Positions 1 to 10,614 of a DNA stretch of 64,000 nt are shown here, one piece after another. Position 1 is the stretch's first letter, and each line of letters begins with the position of its first letter. The notes beneath the pieces were generated by a model, which saw only the letters and a list, made by a program, of their open reading frames with translations, searched no databases and was not told the origin of the DNA. The DNA is from Scolanthus callimorphus (lineage: Eukaryota; Cnidaria; Anthozoa; Actiniaria; Edwardsiidae): assembly GCA_033964015.1 (NCBI GenBank), contig CM066920.1, positions 7,283,912-7,347,911 of the forward strand, written 5' to 3'. Position numbers and translations under genes: made by a program.

Positions 1-3000
1 TTCCTAGTCCTCCACTAAACATGATAGGTTTGACCCATTCCCGCCTCTCACCACTTGGCATTTTCATGCCAAATGACCTGGCAAAACCTGTTAGTACAGG
101 TTCTCCAAACTTGTTTCCATAATCAGAGGCACCATTACTAGCCTCAATGGCAACATCAACAGCAGGAGCCATGTTATCAGGATAAACAAGTGAAGGGTCT
201 TCCCAAGGCAGAGAATAACCTAGAAAGTTTAAAAATAGAAAGGCAGGTTAAGCTTTTCAGTCATTCAAGCATGCTGGGGAGATATGTTCCTATGTTTTTA
301 TCATTGCGTCATGTTTCTTTGGTTTGTGGAAAGTCTGCCTTTCAGGGTTTGCACTGGTACACCCGGGAACTTTTAGAAATCTGGGAGGTTTGGCAGATTT
401 TTTCTAGGAGATTTTCCATATGTTTTTCCGTTAATAATAAAATGCCATTTTTATAAAGATTCTACTTTAAGCAACAACTTCAGAAGCTGGTGTCGTACTA
501 TTTCTGTCTTGGACAAAGCTCTTTCTGCATTCCAGGAGTTCTACAAATAATATTGTCTCCTTAAGAATTCCAGGACAACCATTCAATCCAGGACTTTCCA
601 CGAGCCATAAAAACACTGACATTTATGTGAATCTTACCAGGTATTTGAAGATTTCCAAAGCAGTAACCAGCAGTGCCTGCTACAACATGGGCACCACGAC
701 CTGCTGCCTGGACATCCCTGATACGACCACCTGTGCCTGTGGTAGCTCCTGGAAATGGGGCCACTCCTAGAATGGGATAAAAGGTGACAAAAATAAAGTA
801 ATGCACAGTCTTAGATGGTCTATAGTAAAAAAGTACCGTAATAGATGAGAACAATGTATGTAGAGCCAAAAAAAGCTATTACACTAATAAAGGGTTTGTG
901 TTTGAATAAGCCTAATGCTAACCACCATGTTTGTGCCTTGCAAAACACATGCTATGTTAAAGATACTCCAGTCAGGGTACAATCATTAACACAATTGAAA
1001 TACACACATATAGAGCTTGATGTTGTTATATTCATAAGTTTTCTAATATCAAAGACAAGTGAGCCTGCCAGTGAGTGAGCAATATGATGCAAAAAATGAG
1101 TGAATAAAACAGTATCAAGCACTTATGTTACATGTAGTAATGTTAAGGTTACAGGATACATTCGCTGGGTGTGCGTTTTCAAAACCTTGTCGCGGCGCAA
1201 ATATTCATCGCATCGCCATAACCAATACATCATTTTAAAGATAAAATGTGAAATTATCTGCTGTTAAGCTTTTGTAGCAGTTTCATGAAAATTATTTACG
1301 GTGCACAGCAAAAACCGTGTTTTCGACCGCCCCTGATAAACGCTTTGATAGGCCGCGGCAGTTTACAGGCTTGGCAAATCTGACTGTGCAATATCAATCA
1401 GCACATTGTTGTCTCTAAAAGTGTGTCGGGCTTTTTCAATTGAAGGCTTTGTTAAGGAATGATCGAACGATCAAGTTGATCTTGTGTTTAATAGTTAACT
1501 GGGACCCTATCCTGATGAATAATTTTTGAAATACTGCGAAATTTACAAAAGCCCGGCACACTTTTGCTCCCCAACCATTTACGTATCTATCTCATGGCAA
1601 AATTTCAAAGCATTCCGTTAAAAACCTGTTGGTCTATCAAAGCATTTATACACTAGATTTAGCGAAATCTTAGAGGCGAGTTTTGGGCTTCTAAAGTTGT
1701 GTAAACATAAGAGGGATTAGTGACGAATCTGTCATCACGCACTTCACTTCCAGCCAATCACGGCAGGCACCCCCGGTGTGCCAGCAAGGACATACTTTTT
1801 CGCACGGAATAGATAATGAGGCTTCTTTCCGGTCTCTTGTATTAAATTGTCAAAGCGAACATTTATTATCGTCTTGGAATTCGAAATCAAACGGTATGGT
1901 TAAGCCGCGTCCAAAACCGAGTTCTAAGAAGTGCCCAAACTTTGAAAAGGGAAAAGCGAAACCAAAGCAAAGGCGCGCGCCGAGAAAAACGACAAACAAA
2001 TCGCTTTGGCTTTCAGACGATTCTTTATCAAGTCCAAATATCTTTATTCTCGAACTTGATGCAATTGGTGGATCTTCTGTCCGCTGTTCTTCGTCTTCAG
2101 CATTCTCCTTGGATTTGGGTTGATCAAACCACGAGCCTTTGTCAGACAGAGCGAGTTGTTATTTCATGTTCTCCTGAAAGCTTAAAGATTTGGCTTTTTT
2201 TACTCCTTTCGCACGCTTTGAGACCCAAGGACTGCGGTTAAGCTTTTTCGCTTCCCCATGATTGAGAATAGAGAATTTTCAAAAAAATAGCTTCTACACG
2301 ACACTTATATACTAAACCAGTGAACAACAATGTGTGACAAAATATGGCGGACCATAACAGTCACCTAAATGTCCTGTATCTTACACGAAAATGCTAATGA
2401 TGTGCGCTGAACCGAGTAGATATCACAATAGGATTAAAGGATTATCTCGCCTGTATTGAAAGACATATTTCTCGGGCATTTCTAGTTTTCTATACATTTC
2501 TCACGCTGCTTTTAAGATTTCAGGAATTTTTTTTCGAGAGAGTAAAGATCAGGCCTTGATGAGGAAGAACTGTGATTTTCAAAAATTTCGCAAATAGAAG
2601 GCCGCGAATGTATCCTGTAACCTTAAATTATGCATTAGAGGTAAATAACATGGCAGAAAAAAGGCAGCCTAAAACCATAAATTAATATGGTCATTTTGTG
2701 CAATGTCATCCAGACCCTAATGTGAATGGAATGATATTATCGCTTTAATGATATGGTTTCATTCATGGCTTATAATGTGTTATATGTATCAATACCACAT
2801 GACTACGACACTGAAAGTGTAAAATACCATTTTACCTGTGGGAAAGTTATGTGTCTCTGCTGAGAATATGATATGCCTTGTTGAGTCTTGTTTGATGTGC
2901 ACCCTGCTTGCTGTTAGGGGCTCATCTGGTACAAGAACTGATACATTGTATCCTTTGATGGCACTAGAAATGTTAGCAAAAAAATATTGATTTGCTGAAC

Positions 3001-4377
3001 ATGAGTAAACAGCCATACTTTTTCACTGCTGGCCATATCTGAAAATTGGTCAGACATTTGGCAATTTTGATCAGACAATGTCCGACCAATTTTCATGGAC
3101 ATAATAAATTATGTCCAACCAAGTAAGTAAAATTATTTCCAGTGCAGCTGTGAAAAATTGTCTGTCATGTGGGGCCGAAACATTGCCTGTTACTAATGAC
3201 ATAGGAATTCTCCTTTCAAAAATGAATTAATTGCATGTTTGCTGCTAATTAATTCAGGTCAAGACTAAAGATGTGACATAATCAGTATTTGGGAAGAATG
3301 ACTTGAAAACAGGCTGAGATATGAATTTTCAGCATACATTATATTGACAAAAAATGATCAATTTCCAATATGGATGTGCTGAATTTAATATTGGACTCTG
3401 CTTTATGATAATTAAACCCTATGGGATTCTGTCTGGACAAGGTACATGTACACCAGATTCTGTGTGGAAAACATGTACCATGTAAACCAGATACTGCATA
3501 TGTACCTGCTATTATCACTGAACTTGATAATGTTATTATCATTACTGGACTGCTGTGTGCTTTTTACCATCTTCATCAAAGAGGCATCGATTTCCTGGCC
3601 ATCAACAACCAATTTCCCACAAAAGAACCAATGGCGTGAGTGCTCACTGTTTGACTGTGCAAGATCAAAACATTCGACACTTGTGGGATTACGACCAACT
3701 CTATCCTTAAAAAGTTTGGTATAGTAGTCCAGGTCCCAGTTATCAAAGGCCAACCCCAAGTCTTTGTTGACCTTTTCTAGGGCAGCTCTCCCGTCTGCCA
3801 TGACATCAACATCATAGCAGGCATCGGGATGGAAATCTATATCAAAACTAGAAATTGGTTTCACATATCGGCACTGGGTCATCCGATCATGTAATTTCCC
3901 TACTATAGCAAGTTCCTCTTTCTCATTTAAAGGTTTTATGTCTTCGGGTGTTTTAGGTTTGGTTTGGATAAGATACCTAAATGACTGTTCGATGCGATCA
4001 ACTTTCTTCAGCCCGACAGAGTGACATATAGAAGTAGCATTTGTTGAACTCGCCGTTGAAAAGTTCAGTCGGGGGCCAATTTCGATTATCACGCATTTAG
4101 ATCCACAAGTATCAACATCTATTGTTTCACTTGATAGTGATGAAGCTCTTGTAAGTTTCTCCTCCTCGAATGATCGACTAAATAGCCGCTGCAATTGATT
4201 TGTTTCGTGGTTTTCTAGCACGCAGCCACGTTGAAGGCCGACATTGTAACAGATTTCAGTAGCGAAATTCGTAATTTCCAAGCGTGGCACTGCAGTCTTC
4301 AGTTTAGAAAGAACAACTTCATGCTTTCCTGATGAAAGCCCAGGGATCTGATAGAAGCGAACGATTTTACAAGCCAT
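1..4377 (-). CDS. PFAS: Phosphoribosylformylglycinamidine synthase (PFAS/FGAM synthase), 5' part, four exons, cut by window edge
   Basis: Cytosolic enzyme of de novo purine synthesis that converts FGAR plus glutamine and ATP to FGAM. Exons on the minus strand are 4377-3506 (start, 290 codons), 2963-2836, 766-638 and 219-1, the last running off the window. All junctions are GT/AG and the phases match (2, 1, 1). The start MACKIVRFY was chosen because it lines up with the N terminus of animal PFAS; an in-frame ATG further upstream (4491) gives an unrelated extension. Visible family motifs are [28 protein letters not shown] in exon 1, [10 protein letters not shown] in exon 2, [12 protein letters not shown] and GTAGYCFGN in exon 3, and [16 protein letters not shown] and KPIMFSGG in exon 4. 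About 449 residues of a roughly 1,340-residue enzyme are present: the N-terminal domain and the start of the first synthetase domain. No frame break is seen. The glutaminase domain must lie left of the window. Confidence 0.96.
1147..2622. mobile_element. piggyBac-like nonautonomous element (TTAA target) in PFAS intron
   Basis: A perfect 19-bp terminal inverted repeat, GGTTACAGGATACATTCGC at 1147-1165 and its reverse complement at 2604-2622, is flanked on each side by TTAA (1143-1146 and 2623-2626). TTAA duplication is the hallmark of the piggyBac superfamily. The 1,476-bp interior has no recognisable transposase. The longest plus ORF (1776-2123) is a Lys/Arg/Pro-rich peptide of no known family and is probably not a gene. 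The element sits in intron 3 of PFAS. Confidence 0.85.
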
Positions 4378-4872
4378 GTTTTTTCGTGTGCTTTCCCTCA
4401 TTCGCTCGATTCTATCTGCCCGATGTTTCGACTTTGCACATGGCTTCGATTCCACCCACGTGATTTGAGTTGACCAATCAAGCCACGTCAATTTTTTGTC
4501 GCAATTTATGGCGCGAAAACCCGCACTACCTACCGGGAAAAGCGGGGAAATTAGATTTCTGCCAGTGCCCCGCTAATTCATAATTCCCCGCAATGCGAGG
4601 CGCATTCTAGACTTGTGTCTCCCCCGCCCAGGGCAGCCAATTTCAATTTCTTTGCATTGTGTAGGTGCCAAGAGATCATTTTCTCTTGGTAGGTGCCGCT
4701 TAGGAACGACGCGGGCTACCTGTGTTGGTATTTCTGGGCTCCTTGGGTCCAAATCAAAGATGGCGGCGTACACGAACAGCGTTTCTCTGGCACAATCTGC
4801 AAGTTTTGACTCACGTTTTGACCATTTAGGGCTAGAAAAAAGCTAGGGAAACTTCTGGAATTCCAAATATGG
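4378..4872. promoter_or_regulatory. PFAS upstream region with possible divergent first exon
   Basis: This is the 5' flank of PFAS. On the plus strand, AAGATGGCGGCGTAC at 4757 looks like a strong start context but the frame closes after 28 codons. A consensus donor (ATATG|GTAAGT) lies at about 4869-4870. Together these could be a mostly noncoding first exon of a divergent transcript. No downstream exon was recognised before 10.6 kb, so this is only a suggestion. Confidence 0.25.
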
Positions 4873-5113
4873 TAAGTAGAAACATATCAGGAAATTGTAG
4901 AAAACGACACATTTCAAATGAAAAAACAACTCGCTTTAACGTTTGGCCCTGCATTTTCTTTTACTTTTAATGTTTTCTTGCGTTTTTCAACTAAGCAAAA
5001 CAAGTGGCCTCTGCTAGCGGGAACTTTAACGTATCTTAGTAATATATATCGCGTAAAATATCGTGCTATTTACATTTGTTATTTATTTGAGAAAAGGAGT
5101 CTGAAACCTTTTT

Positions 5114-5722
5114 AAAATCACGGGTGTTGGTCTCTTTTAGGGGTAACCTGGGTCTGCAATAAAATTTAAGGGAGATTGGTATCGTTTAGGGCTCTAACAC
5201 GGCGGCAAACCTTCAAGAAAGAGAGAGAGAGAGAGTACTTGCTCACAAGACATTAAATTACAGCGGCGAAGCCAGGAATTTCTGAAGGGGGGGGGGGGGG
5301 TATGAAAATTCCCGACGATCATCCCCGACCAAAAAATATCGGAGTCCCCCCATAGACATCAAGCATCTTTTAAGCGCAGTCGAGGGGGGGGGGGGGGGGG
5401 GGCTCCATATTTTGGTCGGGGATGATCGTCGGAAGTTTTCAGTTTCATTCCCTAAAAGATGGAGGCCGTGTGTGCCAAGTAGGCACGAAGAAGACAGGTA
5501 AAAAGTAAAAGATACCCAACAAGAAATTTCCTTGTTTGACTGAAATCTGCCTTTAATGTTGTCAACTTTATCGTCTTCTCATAGAGTAATCTCTCTTTCT
5601 TACACGGCTGTAACGACCACCATCATGAGACAACACAATTTGGACACATACTTCGGCCCTAAAACCTATTCACGAAGATTAAGAGCACCCCTAAAAGAGA
5701 CCAAGGCCCCGTACCGTGATTT
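5114..5722. repeat. Nested inverted-repeat element
   Basis: Outer imperfect inverted arms (AAAATCACGG...TCTCTTTTAGGGGT at 5114-5144 and the reverse complement at 5686-5722) enclose a second inverted pair built on GATGATCGTCGG / CCGACGATCATC (about 5303-5440). A (GA)n run at 5219-5236 and two poly-G tracts (about 5287 and 5385) lie inside. A rearranged fragment of the same family is at 44533-44660. No coding content is seen. Confidence 0.6.
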
Positions 5723-5888
5723 TAACCCCTAAAAGATACGAATAAAATTTTGAATATACAGAACTGAATTTTAAACTTCCTTTCAATAAATTATTTCCAT
5801 ACATATATTACTAGTAGTCAATTATTAGCCAAGGTATGTAATTTAGATTAGTATATACCAAATCAGCGAATAGTAATTTTCGTGGTCC

Positions 5889-5978
5889 CAGAGAAGCGCG
5901 CGAACCCCCAACGAACGCCAGAGAAGCGCGCGAACCCCCGACGAACGCCAGAGAAGCGCGCGAACCCCCGACGAACGC
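5889..5978. repeat. 30-bp tandem repeat, 3 copies
   Basis: Three near-identical 30-bp units of the form AGAGAAGCGCGCGAACCCCC + GACGAACGCC follow each other; only one base differs in the first unit. The unit length is a multiple of three, so it also reads as a repeated peptide on the minus strand, but nothing around it looks like a gene. Confidence 0.75.
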
Positions 5979-7181
5979 CAGTGGCCAGAGGAGCGCCGAA
6001 GGCTCGACAGTGCGCGCGCTTCCCTGGGGACGCGACGAAGTAGGGGCTGCTAGCAGTCTATCCCGAGGGCACAATTTGAAAAATTATATCTCACGTTCTA
6101 TTTCGCTTTACCGAATCAGCATTTCAGCAAGTTTTTATCAAACAGTCATTTGGCTTTGTTTTATTGTAAGGCGCGTACCGATACCACCCCCGTTATTCGC
6201 GGACATCGGTCTCCATAGAAACCACTCCATTTTCAGTAAAAATGCTAAAACTCGCAAAATTTTAACAACAGACCCAAACAAAGTGCAACAATCTCAGGAG
6301 GGAAGCCTAAAGTTATTTGCGCTTGGAAGGCGTGGGTTGGATGTTTTTTAGGTCGTTTTACGGCGAGAATCGAGCGAGAATCCCGATGCGGGCGCCATTT
6401 TGGACGGGTCAACATTCGGTACGTCTGGGGCGAGTGACAAAACGAGGGTACATTTTTTCTTGAAAATGTGGCGCGGGTTACCTGTGATACATGCGCAGTA
6501 CGATTATTGTCTCTTTTTTTTCGCCTTCCGTCGGTGACACGACTCCCAGACGCCTATTTGCACAGAGAGATTCCTTTCACGTGAGCAGCAAGAAGCGTGA
6601 GTATTTGGACGTGGGTGTTTTTTTGCGAAGTTTCTCGGAGATTTAATCGGTAAGTTAAAGTCATGAATTGCGTTAAATACATTTATACAAGTTATCGCAT
6701 CGTTTGCCCTTATACAGAATGTTTTTCGCGCGAAAATATGTACACGCTACTAGACAAAGTTAATTGGATTAAGTTTCAGAAGTCACTCGCGCTTGTAAAC
6801 AAGCTCAGAGCACAGAACCTGAAAGTTTTGGATTTTTAAAACAAGGCAGAATCTTGTAATTTAACCTGCAAACAATATGTTTTTTACGTCCCAGGAATGA
6901 TTTTCTGTATCAATGCACACTGCATGACTCAACTAGGGGATTAAATGCTGGAAAACATGCCCAAACGTACCCGGAACTAAACTGTGCACCACCGCCATGA
7001 TGGATCAAAAAATTGATGCTTAGTAATGAGTTACATTTCAAGAGTAAAGGTGTCTCTTGTTGTGTTTTTCCCCTTAATCTACTGCATAAGAATAGCGCTT
7101 GGACTTGTGTTTGCGTCCGGATAATGATTGGGTTTAAATGAAAATATTATGGTGGTGAATATACCTTCATCCAGGAAACGC

Positions 7182-7893
7182 GGTGAAGCTCCTTCCTTAT
7201 TCGCCTTTCCCGCTTCGACTGTTTACTGATTCGGCCATTTACCGATTCAGTACAGGGTCGGAAGTACTTATAAAACAAATATTTTAGGTCAAAATAACTC
7301 TCAAACGCATTTTATTTCCATTACAGATCCATATTAAGTACAATTTTAAGGATTCAAGAACACATTTCCATCATGCAGGACAACGCAGCAATGTGTCTAA
7401 TGCCATGGGCGCGATTAGCCAGACAGATCATATTTCGCACATTTCGCACATTTTCAGGGCAACCTTTAGAAATTCTTGTGGTAAACTTGCCCTCCCCCTG
7501 CCGAAGAAAGAATTTCTAAAAAGAGTTTTTCGCACCATGGTGCAAGATTTTGGAATTTTATCTGTTGAACATAGGAGCTGCGAGTCTGTAATGGAAATAG
7601 AATGTGCTTGAGAGTTATTTTGACCTAATATTGACGTCTAATATTGGGTATAACTCCGTGTAAGAACCATTCCCAGATGACACCAATGTGTTCAGTTATT
7701 ATTTCACCATGATTCGTTCACTAAACAAAAGAGGCTTTGTGGCGCAACTCGTTAACAATACGCAGTACAGGTTCTTACACGGAGGCAGAGCCAAGATATT
7801 TCTTTTATAAGTACCGCAGTCCCGGAACTGAATCGGTAAATGGCCGAAAGTAAACAGTGGTATCGGGAAACGCGAATAAGTAAGGAGCTTCAT
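7182..7893. mobile_element. Long inverted-repeat element with a second MITE nested inside
   Basis: Arms of about 90 bp beginning TGAAGCTCCTT (7182) and ending AAGGAGCTTCA (7893) are imperfect reverse complements. Pairing continues inward through GGTCAAAATAACTCTCAA (7288-7305) and its complement near 7606-7623. The asymmetry of the right side comes from a nested element at 7652-7785 with its own arms CTCCGTGTAAGAACC / GGTTCTTACACGGAG. The element is absent at the matching position of unit 2 (about 24190). No transposase is seen. Confidence 0.65.
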
Positions 7894-9197
7894 CGTGGTC
7901 ATCCAAAAAGACCGTCGGTAACCGTTGGTAAGCCCGTCGAACTGAAGAACGGCTGCTTCATATAAAACAGTTATAAAGAACGGATCAGCCTAGGATCAGC
8001 CCACATGCGAAGCTTATCGTTTTCAAAAGTTTAGCGGGAGTTTACGAGCAATCAAACAGCAACAACAACCGCATAGATTTTCAATTGCTAAGCATAAAAA
8101 GAATTCGGTCAAGGTGATTATGGCACAAAATAAGACTGACAAATACAGTTGCAAATCGCTTGTCGTGATCAGGTTGATGCTGCGATATTTCGGAGCAGGG
8201 CATGTGAAACACTTTTTAGCGCTTGGCGGTCTCGATGTTGATGTTTATATTGTATTATTTTCTTGTAAAGAAAGTTAATCCACCAAGAAATTTTTAAACA
8301 ATATTGTGATGAATATAATGTGAAGCCGTAGTATAACCATCTCATTATAAGTGAATTTACGTCACAGCGTTGGATTGAATTGCAGTCAAGTTTCAGGTCA
8401 CGCGCGCTCGTAAACACTAAGCTCAGAGTAAAGCGCAGAACTGCAAAAGGTTTGAGTTTTTAAAACAAGGCAGAATCTTGTTTTTAAGCTGCCAAAAATA
8501 TGTTTTTTAAAGTCTCAAAAATGATTCTCTGTATCAATGCACACGGCATGACTCAACCAGGAGATAATACTGGAAATCATGCCAAACGTACCCGGAACTA
8601 AACTGTGCAATAGGGCCGCCATGATGGCGCTTAGTAATTGAGCTGCATTCCCAAGAGTAAAGGTTTCTTTTGCCTGTGCCTTTCTTCCTTAAGCCTAGTC
8701 TCCATATAGTCTTATCTGTCGTATCCGTCAACCGTCAAACAAAAGAATAATTCCAATCGACTGATGAGACAGATACGACAGAAAAGACTGTATGGAAACC
8801 AGGCCTTAAACTACTGCACAAGCATTGATTTTACATTGCTAAGCATAAATAAGAATTCGGTCAAAGTGATTCTCTATTGTTAGAAAAAATATATAAACAC
8901 TACACTTCACTTTAGCTGGATAAACATTCGAGTTTGAAGAAATTGCTACAATATGACCTTGTTTTTTTATGACGGGAAAATAATATGACAAATGCAGTTG
9001 CAAATCGCTTCTCGGATGTTTCGATATTACGGATTTTGAGATCAAGCTCATGTGAAACACTTTTTGGCACGTGGCGGTCACGATGTATAACATGCATTAA
9101 ATTTCCTTGATGTTCTTGTAAAGAAAGTAATATCGACTAAGAACATGTTGCCATGCGACCCTACTTTCTTTTGTCTAGGTATTATAGCCAGTTATAA

Positions 9198-9413
9198 TAT
9201 AGCTACGATATAACGTGCGCTCTGATTGGTCCAAATCTATGCTCTATTACACCGATAAAGTAATGGTTCTCCCCCGCTATATCATAAAAGCATTAGAGCA
9301 CAACTTTCTATGACTTTATCGGCAAATAGAGCACTTGTGACACTCGAAACGTTTTAAAATCACGAGCCGCAACTGCGCCGATAAAGTCATAGAAAGTTGT
9401 GCTCTAATGCTTA
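9198..9413. mobile_element. MITE with AAGCATTAGAGCACAAC arms
   Basis: Inverted arms built on GCATTAGAGCACAACTTTCT and AGAAAGTTGTGCTCTAATGC (9290-9309 and 9392-9411) are preceded by a conserved arm that runs ATAGCTACGATATAACG. The same element lies in opposite orientation at 21855-22136, which shows it is dispersed rather than part of the segmental duplication. Confidence 0.6.
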
Positions 9414-9460
9414 ATTAGTGATCCAGCTTGACCAACACAACAACCTGAACAATATTTTTA

Positions 9461-10487
9461 TGCACCAGTCAATTGTAAGCACCACCCCCCCCCGCCCTCG
9501 GGGGAGGGTGGGGGCAACGTGGGGCATTTATACGTATCGGTCAGGTTTTGGTCCCGACTACATGGGGGATATTCTTGATATGGACCCCCCACCCCTGAGT
9601 GTGGGGGATTAGTTGGGGGATAGAACCTATTCCCAATACTCTCTTCGCCTTGGAAATACATCCACCTCAGGAGCGCTCGAATTTTGATAAACGCATTTCA
9701 TCAAGCCTCAGGCCCTGTCCACACTAACGCGTTTTCCAAAGTATTCGTTTTCAAACTTATACGGATTCGATGAAAACGATCAGCGTGTTAGTGTGGACGG
9801 AAGGCCTAAACGTATCAAAATGTATACGGATTCAAACGAAATCGCGTTAGAAAATCGCGTGTGGACGGGGTCTCAGAGAAAGTGTAGATGAACGTTCCGT
9901 TTTTTATGTATAGTAAACAAATCCTGTAGGTTTTATTTTTCATGCGCGCAATTGAGCGCCGAAATGACGAAATTATTATTATTCATTTGCGTGAAGCGCA
10001 GCCCAAATGACGAATTTCTGTAACGTCGAACTCACGCTTACTCTTCTTTCGAACATAGTGACTGCCCGCCAGGCCTGTCACTGCAGAGCATTTTTGGTTG
10101 GAGTTAGTTTTTCTCGCCAAGATACACTTGTTGTTGTGAACGGTGCGAAGGTAGTGTCTTCGTTGCGCGAGTTGCCAAAGACTATATTAGATGATATTTT
10201 TATTACGTATTGAGTGAAGTGAAGTAGAAAAATGCAAATGATAGAGAATTTGTTGGAATAACTACTTAGAAAATTTCTTATTCAGGTGAAAGGACTCAAT
10301 ATATATTTGCATGGCAGCATCGAATCACTTCAATCCTTGCCCCGCAGGGTGGGGGAATTTCCAACACATTTCGCCTCAGGGGTGGGACAAAAATCTAGTA
10401 TGGCGCAGCTGAACATCCATGTCCCCACCCTTCCCCGAGGTTGGGGGGGGGGGGGGGGGGGGGGGGTGGTTACAATTGACTGGTGCA
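9461..10487. mobile_element. 1.03-kb TIR element with TTA target duplication
   Basis: Terminal arms TGCACCAGTCAATTGTAA (9461) and TTACAATTGACTGGTGCA (ending 10487) are inverted and flanked by TTA on both sides, as in PIF/Harbinger insertions. The paralogous site in unit 2 (about 25550) is empty, so insertion followed the duplication or the element was lost there. It carries C-rich and G-rich blocks, including a run of 24 G at 10443-10466. No transposase ORF is seen. Confidence 0.7.
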
Positions 10488-10614
10488 TTAACACGAGGTG
10501 AAGTAAAGAAGCAACCTCCAGAAATTATTCTTCGGTGGCGTACTAGTCCTTTGCAAGCGTGTTTTATATTTGTTTTAACGTACAGAAACGCCTTGAACAA
10601 GTGTAATTTCGACC

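Noticed and set aside
1776..2241. Basic ORFs inside the TTAA element as a gene or transposase
   Set aside because: No DDE motif, no homology recognised, and no splice signals; short and compositionally biased.
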